35,547 nt of DNA, taken from assembly GCA_029258825.1 (NCBI GenBank), contig JAPDKA010000001.1, positions 1 through 35,547 on the forward strand, read 5' to 3'. Below, in pieces: positions 18,429 through 25,885 of the stretch. The DNA is from an archaeon (GTDB taxonomy: Archaea > Nanobdellota > Nanobdellia > Pacearchaeales > JAPDKA01). How positions within the stretch are numbered: position 1 is the first letter of the stretch; the number at the start of each line of letters is the position of its first letter. Below the pieces are notes generated by a model. That model saw only the letters and a program-made list of their open reading frames with translations, was not told the origin of the DNA and searched no databases. A program made the translations under genes and the position numbers.

Positions 18429-19666
18429 AGTATTACGCAGACCTCCACATCCACTCCCTCTATTCCAGAGCGACAAGCAAGGACATGAATCTCGATGGGA
18501 TTGTGAAACATGCGAAACTCAAGGGATTGCACATGATCGGAACAGGGGACTTCACGCATCCACTCTGGTTTGCTCACCTTGAAAGAAATCTTGAGCCAAA
18601 GGGTGATGGGGTATATCACTATAAGGGAATTGACTTCATGCTCACCACCGAAGTGAGCAACATTTACTCTGAGAACGGGAGGGTGAGAAAGGTTCATTCC
18701 CTCATTATTCTTCCGGATTTTAAACTGGTAAAGGAGTTTTCAAAGGAGTTGAGGAAGTATGGAAAACTTGAGTCGGATGGAAGACCAACCTTCGGAATGA
18801 GCCTGAAAACCCTCGCAAAGATTCTCTTTTCAATCTATCCCGATGCAATACTCATTCCAGCGCATGCCTGGACCCCATGGTTTTCCGTTTTTGGTTCAAA
18901 CTCCGGATTTGATTCCCTTGAGGAGGCATTCGGGGAATACACCGAGAAGATATATGCAATAGAGACCGGGCTCTCAAGCGACCCCCCGATGAACTGGATG
19001 CTTTCCTCCCTTGACCGGGTTGTTCTTATTTCAAATTCCGATGCCCATTCCCCGCAGAATCTTGGAAGGGAGGCAAACTGCTTTTCTGAACCGATAACCT
19101 ATTCCTCTTTACTTGACATTTTGAAAAACAGGGACAGAAAGAGATTTCTTTACACCATAGAGTTCTTCCCTGAGGAGGGAAAGTATCATTACGACGGGCA
19201 CAGGAAGTGCGGGGTGAGACTCGACCCTGAAGAGAGTATGAAGATGAAGGGATTGTGTCCGGTATGCGGTAAACCTTTGACCATAGGTGTCTTGCACAGG
19301 GTTTACCAGCTTGCAGACAGGAAAAGGGGAACGGTCCCTGAGGGAGCGATACCCTATAAGAGCCTTGTTCCTTTGAGGGAGATAATGGCGGAGGCTCTCG
19401 GAATGGGAAAGGGGACATCTGCGGTTGACAAGGCTTATATGAAGGCAATCTCATACTTTGGTGATGAGTTCACCATATTGCTTGATGTTCCAATTGACGA
19501 ACTCAAAAGGGGAATGGACCCGAGGGTGGTTGAGGGGATAAGAAGGGTGAGGGAAGGCAAACTCAGGATAATTCCTGGATACGATGGGGTTTACGGAACC
19601 ATAAGGATATTTGGAGATGATGAGGAAGAGAAGAAAAAGGAGAAGAGGCAACTTTCTCTTTTTTAG
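18425..19666 (+). CDS. endoQ: Endonuclease Q (EndoQ), deaminated-DNA repair nuclease
   Basis: 413 residues. The PHP-domain start YADLHIHSLYSRATS carries metal-binding His residues; GTGDFTHP, LIPAHAWTPWFSVFG and SNSDAHSPQNLGREAN supply the rest of the metal site. A zinc finger follows (YDGHRKCGVRLDPEES ... CPVCGKPLT), then the helix-hairpin VEGIRRVREGKLRIIPGYDGVYG. This order matches the TIGR00375/EndoQ family, which nicks DNA 5' of hypoxanthine, uracil, xanthine or abasic sites. EndoQ is known mostly from Thermococcales and a limited set of bacteria, so its occurrence in a glycolysis/ribosomal operon is notable. The start overlaps the previous stop by 4 nt; HIT follows after 8 nt. Confidence 0.9.
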   Translation: MKYYADLHIHSLYSRATSKDMNLDGIVKHAKLKGLHMIGTGDFTHPLWFAHLERNLEPKGDGVYHYKGIDFMLTTEVSNIYSENGRVRKVHSLIILPDFKLVKEFSKELRKYGKLESDGRPTFGMSLKTLAKILFSIYPDAILIPAHAWTPWFSVFGSNSGFDSLEEAFGEYTEKIYAIETGLSSDPPMNWMLSSLDRVVLISNSDAHSPQNLGREANCFSEPITYSSLLDILKNRDRKRFLYTIEFFPEEGKYHYDGHRKCGVRLDPEESMKMKGLCPVCGKPLTIGVLHRVYQLADRKRGTVPEGAIPYKSLVPLREIMAEALGMGKGTSAVDKAYMKAISYFGDEFTILLDVPIDELKRGMDPRVVEGIRRVREGKLRIIPGYDGVYGTIRIFGDDEEEKKKEKRQLSLF

Positions 19667-19674
19667 GAGGCGTG

Positions 19675-20151
19675 ATGGACAGACTCTGGGCACCATGGAG
19701 GACAAAGTACATACTCAATCCAAAAAAGGAAGGATGTATATTCTGCAAGAAGCCTGGAGAGAATAAGGATAGGGAGAATTACATACTCAAAAGGGGCAGG
19801 CATACCTTTGTGATAATGAACATATATCCCTACAACAACGGTCATCTCATGGTTGCCCCTTACAGACACACCGGAAATCTCGAGGACCTTTCTCCTGAGG
19901 AACTCGGTGAGATGATGGATATGGTTGTTGAGTGCATAAAGGTTTTAAAAGAGGTAATGAGGCCGGATGGATTCAATGTGGGGATGAACATAGGAAGGGT
20001 TGCAGGGGCGGGATTTGAGGAACATGTTCACATTCACATAGTTCCAAGGTGGAACGGGGATACGAATTTCATGCCGGTGCTTGCAGATACAAAGGTTGTC
20101 CCCATGTCCCTCGATGAGGCATACCGAATCCTCAAAGAAAAATTCCATTGA
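19675..20151 (+). CDS. HIT-family hydrolase/adenylyltransferase
   Basis: 158 residues. The histidine triad is HVHIHIVPRW, and an N-terminal zinc-binding CIFC and the NIYPYNNGHLMVAP segment are typical of the Ap4A-phosphorylase-like/HIT branch that begins LWAPWR.KYI. It would cleave or transfer AMP from nucleotide substrates such as AMP-lysine or Ap4A; the real substrate is unknown. TTAGGAGG precedes the ATG (a GTG one codon earlier is also possible). It follows endoQ closely. Confidence 0.9.
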   Translation: MDRLWAPWRTKYILNPKKEGCIFCKKPGENKDRENYILKRGRHTFVIMNIYPYNNGHLMVAPYRHTGNLEDLSPEELGEMMDMVVECIKVLKEVMRPDGFNVGMNIGRVAGAGFEEHVHIHIVPRWNGDTNFMPVLADTKVVPMSLDEAYRILKEKFH

Positions 20152-20581
20152 GTGGGTTTCCTTTCCGGTGAAGGAAGAAAAAAGAAAGGGCATCCTTGCC
20201 CTTGTTTTTATTATTGTTTTTTCAGTGCTTCTCGGATATGCCTGGGGTTCGCTCTGGGGATGCATTTCATTTGCGTTTCTCTTTATCTCCCTTCTTCCCT
20301 TTTACATTCCCACCTATTACAGCCTTGATGAGGAGAAGATAATCTTGAGAAGATTTTACACGGTTGAGAAGAGGTGGGATGAGATAAGGTCTTACTATCC
20401 TGACAGATACGGAGTTTTGCTTTCTCCATTTTCCTATCCTACCCGCCTTGAGAACTTCAGGGGGATTTATCTGCGGTTTTCAGGGAATCGTGAGGAGGTT
20501 CTGTCCTTCATAGAGAAAATTTTCCAGGCGAAGAAGGAACCTGAAAGTGAAAGAACAAGTGAGATTGAGAATAGAACCTGA
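20114..20581 (+). CDS. Small membrane protein with PH-like domain
   Basis: About 155 residues. Residues ~20-62 hold two hydrophobic segments (ILALVFIIVFSVLLGYAW and CISFAFLFISLLPFYI). They are followed by YSLDEEKIILRRFYTVEKRWDEI and YGVLLSPFSYPTRLENFRGIYLRF, a layout seen in small uncharacterised bacterial membrane proteins with a PH-like domain. The start is uncertain: ATG 20114 overlaps the HIT gene by 38 nt and has no clear ribosome-binding site; GTG 20168 would lose the conserved N-terminal EWVSFP segment. The last 115 bp overlap, tail to tail, the MFS gene on the other strand. Confidence 0.65.
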   Translation: MRHTESSKKNSIEWVSFPVKEEKRKGILALVFIIVFSVLLGYAWGSLWGCISFAFLFISLLPFYIPTYYSLDEEKIILRRFYTVEKRWDEIRSYYPDRYGVLLSPFSYPTRLENFRGIYLRFSGNREEVLSFIEKIFQAKKEPESERTSEIENRT

Positions 20582-21687
20582 TATCCAAAGATATCGGCAA
20601 TAATTCCTCCCACCATCGGGAAAAGCATTAAAGGACCTATGAGTGTATTTAAAAATCCAACTGCCATGACCCTTTTTTCTTCCGGTGGAATCTCCATGAG
20701 GAGGTTGAGGTATGAAATTGTTATCCCGGTTATTCCGAGGGAGAGGAAGAAAAACACAGAGTATCCGGTAAGTAAGTTTATTCCTGAAAGACACAGAACA
20801 GAGGGCATGACAAAGGAGAGGGACCCGAAGAAGAGAATGAGAGAGGATGGAAGACGGGGCCAGATGAAGAGCCCTGCAAACTTTGCACTCATCACAAGAA
20901 CAACAAAGTATCCGACATTTTTTTCCGGGAGTGAAAGGGTTTCCTTTACATAGATGGAATAAAATGGTAAGGATAGAGCGGCAATAGCAAGCAAGCCCCG
21001 GGAGTAGTAAAGGTATCTTAAAAGTGGCAATTCCCTCCACAGTTTTATCCCCTCCCTGATTGTTTCCCGGGTTTTCAGTTTTCTTTCTGTTTTTCCTTCT
21101 CTTTCCGAGATAAGGGAAAAGAATGTGAATCCTGCGGCTATTATCCCGGAGGCAATGAAGAATATCTTTGCATAGTTGATGGGAAAGGGATTATTTCCTA
21201 TTATCCTTCTCACCCATATTCCTGATACCGCCCCAAGTGTTCCTCCTATTGCCCTTCTCAGGTTCCAGAATAGTGTTCTTTTATCAGGGTCTATGGACTT
21301 TGCGACTATGTCCATGAATGCAACACCTGCAATACCTCCGCATATCGCATACACTGCAAAGAGGGTGAGGAAGAGGAAGAGAAGAAGGGATGGATATGAG
21401 GAACCAAGAAAGAATACAAGCCATGCGATTGTGAAAATGGAAAGGAATCTCAGGACTGCCATGTAAACATAAAGAAATTTCTTTTTTTCTCTGTGCTGTA
21501 TCCTTCCTGCAACGAACAGCTGGGGAAGATACCAGCTTGTGTATTCAAATATGCTCCCGAGACCTATTAAAAATCGGGAGGAGGTGAGTCTTGATAAAAA
21601 TATGGGGAGAACCGTGTCTCCCCCGATAAATGCCTCAACGGTGTTGAAGCAGATTCCGTTGAGAACGCCAAGGATAAAGTTTCTCAC
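20467..21687 (-). CDS. Major facilitator superfamily transporter
   Basis: 406 residues with about 12 hydrophobic segments in two halves. The N-half contains SRFLIGLGSIFEYTSWYLPQLFVAG, followed by the short basic loop HREKKK. The centre has a charged cytoplasmic loop (SEREGKTERKLKTRETIREG). The C-half ends with FFAWKIF. The pattern is that of an MFS permease of unassigned substrate. The start is a GTG at 21687 overlapping the hisC stop (GTGA), so translation is coupled to hisC. The 3' end overlaps the convergent PH-like gene by 115 bp. Confidence 0.8.
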   Translation of the reverse strand: MRNFILGVLNGICFNTVEAFIGGDTVLPIFLSRLTSSRFLIGLGSIFEYTSWYLPQLFVAGRIQHREKKKFLYVYMAVLRFLSIFTIAWLVFFLGSSYPSLLLFLFLTLFAVYAICGGIAGVAFMDIVAKSIDPDKRTLFWNLRRAIGGTLGAVSGIWVRRIIGNNPFPINYAKIFFIASGIIAAGFTFFSLISEREGKTERKLKTRETIREGIKLWRELPLLRYLYYSRGLLAIAALSLPFYSIYVKETLSLPEKNVGYFVVLVMSAKFAGLFIWPRLPSSLILFFGSLSFVMPSVLCLSGINLLTGYSVFFFLSLGITGITISYLNLLMEIPPEEKRVMAVGFLNTLIGPLMLFPMVGGIIADIFGYQVLFSISLVLSLSGSFFAWKIFSMKDRTSSRFPENRR

Positions 21688-22772
21688 AGGACTTCTCTAA
21701 GTGCCTCCATGAGCTTTATGTTCTGCTCATGTGTTCCTATGGTTATTCTTATATGGGTGGGAAGACCGTAGGGAGTGAGGGGTCTTACAATCACTCCCCT
21801 CCTCTGTAGTTCCTTGAATACCTCCTGTCCATCCTTTCCTGTATCTATGGTTATGAAGTTTGTTTCTGACCGGATGTATGGGATTTCAAGTTTTTCAAAC
21901 TCCTGGTAAAGGAACTCCCTTTCCTTCTCAACGAGTTTTCTTGAGCGTTCAACGTGTTCCTCATCATCCAGGGCGGCAAGTGCGGCAATCTGGGAGAGTC
22001 TCCCCACGTTGAAGGGAAGCCTCACGCGGTTCAGAACATCTATGATTTCCGGTTTTGATATTGCGTATCCAATTCTCAGTCCTGCAAGCCCGTATATCTT
22101 GGAGAATGTTCTCAGGACAATAACGTTTCTTCCCTCCCGAACATATCCTACGGAATCAGGAGTTTTCGTTCTGTCTATGTATTCGTGATAGGCCTCATCA
22201 ATGACAACGATTGTGTCTTCTGGTGCACTTTTTACCAGTTTCTCAACATCTTCCTTTTTCACCATTGAACCCAGGGGGTTGTTCGGGTTATCAAGATACA
22301 CTATCTTTGTTCTCTCGCTCATCTCCTTAATCATTCCATCAATATCCGTTGTGTAGTTCTTTGCCTCAACCTCCACAACCTCTCCTTCCATTATCTGGGA
22401 TTCTATCTTTCCCATGATGAAGGAGGGCTTTCCCATAATAACCCTTTCTCCGGGGTTCAGGAACGCGGTTGTTATGTAGTGTATTATCTCCACCGAACCG
22501 CTTCCCACGAATATCATGTTTTCCTCAACTCCAAGGCGTGATGCAAGTTTCTTTTTGAGGTAATAGCAGGTATCGTCGGGATATAAATGGACTTCCTCAA
22601 CTGCCCTTTTCAGTGCCTCAATTGCCTTTGGGGATGGACCGAGCGGGTTCTCATTGGATGCAAGTTTTATAATCTCTCCTTCTATTCCAAGTTCCCTTTT
22701 CACTTCCTCAATGGGTTTTCCCGGAATGTATGGTTTTATCTTCCATACCGATGGTCTTGCAAGTTTCTCCAT
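21684..22772 (-). CDS. hisC: Histidinol-phosphate aminotransferase
   Basis: 362 residues, a fold-type I PLP enzyme. LASNENPLGPSPKA at the N-terminus is the HisC substrate-site signature. LDNPNNPLGSMV and VIDEAYHEYI hold the cofactor, and the PLP lysine is in RTFSKIYGLAGLRIGY. The second-last domain shows VIVRPLTPYGLPTHIRITIG. It makes histidinol phosphate in histidine synthesis; related enzymes act on tyrosine or phenylalanine. No other his gene is in the window. The start at 22772 is chosen because AAAGGAGGAGAT sits directly upstream and the consensus promoter lies at 22801-22829. Confidence 0.92.
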   Translation of the reverse strand: MEKLARPSVWKIKPYIPGKPIEEVKRELGIEGEIIKLASNENPLGPSPKAIEALKRAVEEVHLYPDDTCYYLKKKLASRLGVEENMIFVGSGSVEIIHYITTAFLNPGERVIMGKPSFIMGKIESQIMEGEVVEVEAKNYTTDIDGMIKEMSERTKIVYLDNPNNPLGSMVKKEDVEKLVKSAPEDTIVVIDEAYHEYIDRTKTPDSVGYVREGRNVIVLRTFSKIYGLAGLRIGYAISKPEIIDVLNRVRLPFNVGRLSQIAALAALDDEEHVERSRKLVEKEREFLYQEFEKLEIPYIRSETNFITIDTGKDGQEVFKELQRRGVIVRPLTPYGLPTHIRITIGTHEQNIKLMEALREVL

Positions 22773-22800
22773 ATCTCCTCCTTTCTTTTTTTTCATGATA

Positions 22801-22829
22801 ATGATAGAGAAAGAGAAAATTCATGTCAA
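22801..22829 (-). promoter_or_regulatory. Sigma70-type promoter for hisC-MFS
   Basis: Read on the minus strand: TTGACA (22829-22824), a 17-nt spacer, TATCAT (22806-22801). The start would be near 22794, giving a 20-nt leader that carries the Shine-Dalgarno site. Confidence 0.8.
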
Positions 22830-22852
22830 GATTTTGCCGGGCATCATCAGGC

Positions 22853-22881
22853 TTGACTTTTTGGGGTTGGGGGGTTAAATT
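22853..22881 (+). promoter_or_regulatory. Possible promoter for the coiled-coil membrane protein gene
   Basis: TTGACT (22853-22858), a 17-nt G-rich spacer and TAAATT (22876-22881), with the gene start at 22900. Divergent from the hisC promoter. Confidence 0.55.
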
Positions 22882-22899
22882 TTAGAAAAAGGGGGTTTT

Positions 22900-23235
22900 A
22901 TGGCTGAGCGTGTCTTGTCGCTTGAGGAGAGGGTATCAAGGCTTGAGGGGTGGAAGGAGAGTGAGGAGAGGCTTGTTAATGGTATAAGGCAGGACCTCCA
23001 TGACCTCAAGGAGCGCATAACGCATCTTGAGGAGAGGATGAATGAGAGGTTTTTGCTTGTTGAGAGCCGGATAAATCATCTTGAGCAGGAGGTAAATGAG
23101 AGAATAAATCATCTTGAGGAGCGTATGACCAATCTTGAGCGTAAGGTTGATACTTATTTCAGGTGGATGGTGGGTTTTCAGTTCACGATATTGCTTGCGA
23201 TAGTGAGTCTTCTTTTGAGGTTGATATCGGGGTAA
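22900..23235 (+). CDS. Coiled-coil protein with C-terminal membrane anchor
   Basis: 111 residues. Residues 1-85 are a continuous coiled coil built from a heptad-based unit of the type INHLEERMNER, repeated about four times. Residues ~88-109 (WMVGFQFTILLAIVSLLLRLIS) form one membrane segment at the very C-terminus. Similar small tail-anchored coiled-coil proteins are common and uncharacterised; some resemble XhlA-like proteins. The near-identical repeat units suggest recent internal duplication. The ribosome-binding site is weak (AGGGGG). It stands alone between two promoters and is followed by an MNT-HEPN pair. Confidence 0.7.
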   Translation: MAERVLSLEERVSRLEGWKESEERLVNGIRQDLHDLKERITHLEERMNERFLLVESRINHLEQEVNERINHLEERMTNLERKVDTYFRWMVGFQFTILLAIVSLLLRLISG

Positions 23236-23287
23236 TTGTGGGAATTCTTCTATGCACTTTTAAATTCCTTATGGAGGTCAGGGTAAA

Positions 23288-23608
23288 ATGAACAAAAAAA
23301 TAATTCCACTGGTTTCTCAGGTGAAAGAGTTTTTGATAAAGAAATATGGAAAGCACATCAGGAAGGTTATTCTCTATGGTTCTCATGTGAGAGGAGAGGT
23401 TACGGAGGATTCGGACATAGACTTGCTTGTTCTCGTGGATGACACTGTTTCCCCTTTTGATGTAAGAAGAAGTTTGAGTGACCTTTTGTTTGATATACTG
23501 CTTGAGAGGGGAGAACTTATTTCAGTCGTTGTCCTTCCTGAAAGTTTTTTTGAAAATCACAATTATCCATTTATGTTAAATGTGAGGAAAGAGGGAGTAA
23601 TAGTATGA
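23288..23608 (+). CDS. MNT-type minimal nucleotidyltransferase (antitoxin)
   Basis: 106 residues. The polymerase-beta-like motif GS-x10-DID is complete (GSHVRGEVTEDSDIDLLVLV), with no further domains, as in minimal nucleotidyltransferases. In HEPN-MNT toxin-antitoxin modules the MNT partner neutralises the HEPN RNase, in studied cases by AMP transfer. GGAGG-like sequence precedes the start and the stop overlaps the HEPN gene by 4 nt, the standard linked arrangement. Substrate and activity are inferred from the family. Confidence 0.88.
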   Translation: MNKKIIPLVSQVKEFLIKKYGKHIRKVILYGSHVRGEVTEDSDIDLLVLVDDTVSPFDVRRSLSDLLFDILLERGELISVVVLPESFFENHNYPFMLNVRKEGVIV

Positions 23609-24000
23609 AAGAGATAAGGGATTTCATACAAAAAGCAGAAAAATTTCTCATTACTGCAGAGCATGCCCTGAAGCTCGGGGATTATGATTCCTGTGCTTCA
23701 AGATGCTATTATGCAATGTTTTTCATGGTAGAGGCAGTACTTCTTACTAAAGACCTGAGTGCGTCTTCTCATAAAGGAGTGATAAGTTTATTTGGGGAGC
23801 ACTTTGTAAAAACTGGAATTTTTGAAAGGGAGATGGGAAAGGCTCTTAACGATGCGTACGATAAAAGGTTGATAGGAGACTATGGAATAGGCTTCATGGT
23901 GAGTGAGGAAGAAGCGAGAGAGATGCTGGAAACGGCCAGGAATTTTGTTCAAAGGTTGAAAAATTATCTTGAGAGATGGATGGAAGAGGGAAAATCATGA
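23605..24000 (+). CDS. HEPN-domain protein (toxin partner)
   Basis: 131 residues, all helical. ASRCYYAMFFMVEAVLL is the typical HEPN (PF05168-like) second helix, and KRLIGDYGIGF is the usual third-helix region. The canonical RX4-6H RNase motif is not visible in that place; only the R...DY pattern is present, so catalytic activity is unsure. It overlaps the MNT gene by 4 nt. The pair sits at the end of the bacterial part, only a few hundred bases before base composition changes. Confidence 0.85.
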   Translation: MKEIRDFIQKAEKFLITAEHALKLGDYDSCASRCYYAMFFMVEAVLLTKDLSASSHKGVISLFGEHFVKTGIFEREMGKALNDAYDKRLIGDYGIGFMVSEEEAREMLETARNFVQRLKNYLERWMEEGKS

Positions 24001-24092
24001 AGGGATTGAGTGGGCATGAAAGAGATTTGGTTTTGATAATAGATTGTGGAGAAAAAGGAGAAGGTTATGGGCATGGATATGATAAAGGTTAA
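23997..24092 (+). CDS. Possible 31-residue gene coupled to HEPN
   Basis: An ATG overlaps the HEPN stop (ATGA) and opens a 31-codon frame, MKGLSGHERDLVLIIDCGEK followed by a Gly/His/Tyr-rich tail. GAGGG lies upstream. It overlaps the start of the following gene in another frame. It could be a real small gene, the start of a frameshifted one, or chance. Confidence 0.25.
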   Translation: MKGLSGHERDLVLIIDCGEKGEGYGHGYDKG

Positions 24093-25761
24093 GGGGGCGC
24101 CCAGGAAAGGGTTGAAAGCAAAGTATTTTGTGAGGTTACCGAGAAATTATTATGCCCGTGTTTTTCATCTTTCTTTTTTCCGCAGGTTTGATATCCGTGG
24201 TGTTCTTCAGAGGGTTGCGGAGAAGGTGGCCTGGGATGTGATTTTAAACAGGGTGGAGATAAACCTGGATTTAAGAAAGTTGAGAAAAAGATTGTTTCAC
24301 AAAGCAAAACTTTACCTGCCCAATCTCAAGACAGGCTTGATCTTGCCTATGCTTGCTTTATCATTTCTTCCTGTTAATGTAAAAGCATTGACATTAGTGG
24401 ACAGTAGGAAGTATCAGGTTGGAGATGCAAAACTTGCAGTATACCAAGGATTAACAATTAATAAAAGAAAAGAAAAAATTATAATAAGTACAGGTGATAA
24501 CATTACTTATTCTTATTTATGGTTAATAAATAATGATTTAATAGCTGAAGATACAATACCTAGAGCCCGGTCACCCTCAGGATCGAAGAAAGGAGATACA
24601 GGAACGCACAGTGTATTATTTGCTCATAATAGATTATGGATGTTTGGTTATGATTGGATAAATAATTTAGAAATGCCATGGATAGCATGCTATGACACAA
24701 CTGGCACAAAACTGTGGGAGAATTATTATAGCGATCCAGGCGATGCTTATTTAATTGATGAAAAAGGGTTGGTAAATACAGATTTTGGTGTAATGTTTTA
24801 TTTTATGAACAGTAATGGAGAAAGATTTACAGGGGTTGACACATTAGGTAATGTTGTGTATAGTGTATTCCATGCAAGCTCAACTGTTGGTACTCCTTAC
24901 GAAATGAATAATATTAATGATACAATATACACAGCTGGTGGGTATTATCGCTCAACTAGTTATGAAGTTAACACAGTTGTTGCTACACTACATGCACAAG
25001 ACGGTTCATTGATTAACAGTAAAGAATATAATTTTTATCCTAGTAATGATGATCTTGCACGTACCATAACTTTTGATGGTGATTACTTGTACATTGCTGG
25101 TGGTCGTGGATATCCCAGTGATATTATTGTTGCAAAGCTTGACAGACAGCTTGATACATTAGGGTTTGTGGTTATACAGCATCCGAACAGTGATCTTAAC
25201 TATCTTGTTTATGATAGCTGTGAGGATTCTGCTGGTTTGATTGATATTGCTGGCTATGTTGATGGGTGGGAAAGTGAAAACATTGCAGATACTGCATTTA
25301 TTTATAGATTTGATAAAAACCTGAATCTTGTTGAGGTTTATAAAGCTGGATTAGATTCATGCAGGATTTATTGTATTGAAGCATTGAACGACAGCATGCT
25401 TGTTGCTTATGGCAGTAAAGATTATGCTGATACAACTGACACAACAACATCATGGCCAACTGTCTGGCTTTTCAAGTACGAACAGACAGGTATAGCAAGA
25501 CGAAACAGGGCTGGTAGGCAAGGGCAAAGCAATCTTGAAGCAAGAGTGCTTAACAATTTTACAGCCATGCCTGTTGTTAAGTTCAGTAATGCATGCAGCT
25601 GGGCTGTTTATGATGTTGCGGGTCGAAAAATTGCTAATGGTTATGGCAATGAGGTTGATTTTAGCAATCTCGAGGTAAAACCGGCCATGTATTTTGTTGT
25701 GGGTGGTGATGAAAGATGTGATAAATACAAAGTAAGAAATAAAGTGATGGTTATAAAATAA
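24067..25761 (+). CDS. Secreted protein with type IX-like C-terminal domain; hybrid composition
   Basis: 564 residues from the ATG at 24067, chosen for its AAAAAGGAG site. Residues 1-~90 are basic (KGAPRKGLKAKYFVRLPRNY; LRKLRKRLFHKAK) and precede a hydrophobic signal-like stretch (TGLILPMLALSFLPVNVKA). The body (~100-470) is a beta-rich, propeller-like domain with recurring strands such as GDYLYIAGG and DSMLVAYGS. The last ~55 residues (SWAVYDVAGRKIANGYG ... AMYFVVGG ... NKVMVIK) match the sorting-domain pattern of FCB-type secreted proteins. Codons up to about 24350 resemble the left-hand genes; afterwards the sequence is AT-richer with AGC, GCA and CGT/CGA codons like the right-hand genes. 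It may be a fusion across an assembly join. An alternative start is the ATG in PMLALS. Confidence 0.6.
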   Translation: MGMDMIKVKGAPRKGLKAKYFVRLPRNYYARVFHLSFFRRFDIRGVLQRVAEKVAWDVILNRVEINLDLRKLRKRLFHKAKLYLPNLKTGLILPMLALSFLPVNVKALTLVDSRKYQVGDAKLAVYQGLTINKRKEKIIISTGDNITYSYLWLINNDLIAEDTIPRARSPSGSKKGDTGTHSVLFAHNRLWMFGYDWINNLEMPWIACYDTTGTKLWENYYSDPGDAYLIDEKGLVNTDFGVMFYFMNSNGERFTGVDTLGNVVYSVFHASSTVGTPYEMNNINDTIYTAGGYYRSTSYEVNTVVATLHAQDGSLINSKEYNFYPSNDDLARTITFDGDYLYIAGGRGYPSDIIVAKLDRQLDTLGFVVIQHPNSDLNYLVYDSCEDSAGLIDIAGYVDGWESENIADTAFIYRFDKNLNLVEVYKAGLDSCRIYCIEALNDSMLVAYGSKDYADTTDTTTSWPTVWLFKYEQTGIARRNRAGRQGQSNLEARVLNNFTAMPVVKFSNACSWAVYDVAGRKIANGYGNEVDFSNLEVKPAMYFVVGGDERCDKYKVRNKVMVIK

Positions 25762-25778
25762 GTTTAGTTTTGAATAAA

Positions 25779-25812
25779 TATTCATAATTTCGTTATGAAT
25801 ATATATTCATAA
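25779..25812. promoter_or_regulatory. Palindromic repeats upstream of secF
   Basis: TATTCATAA (25779-25787) is followed by the perfect 20-bp palindrome TTATGAATATATATTCATAA (25793-25812). That gives three copies of one half-site in alternating orientation, 45-105 bp ahead of secF. Could be an operator, or a terminator hairpin for the preceding gene. It sits where gene content switches from bacterial to archaeal. Confidence 0.45.
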
Positions 25813-25855
25813 TTCAAAAAAGGGGTAGCAAGTATAAAAAATAAAAACAAAAATG

Positions 25856-25865
25856 TTTATAAATA
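25856..25865 (+). promoter_or_regulatory. Archaeal TATA box for secF
   Basis: TTTATAAATA is centred about 26 bp before the ATG at 25886, as expected for an archaeal leaderless promoter. No Shine-Dalgarno site is present. Confidence 0.65.
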
Positions 25866-25885
25866 TAGTTGGCGCTGATTTTTTT

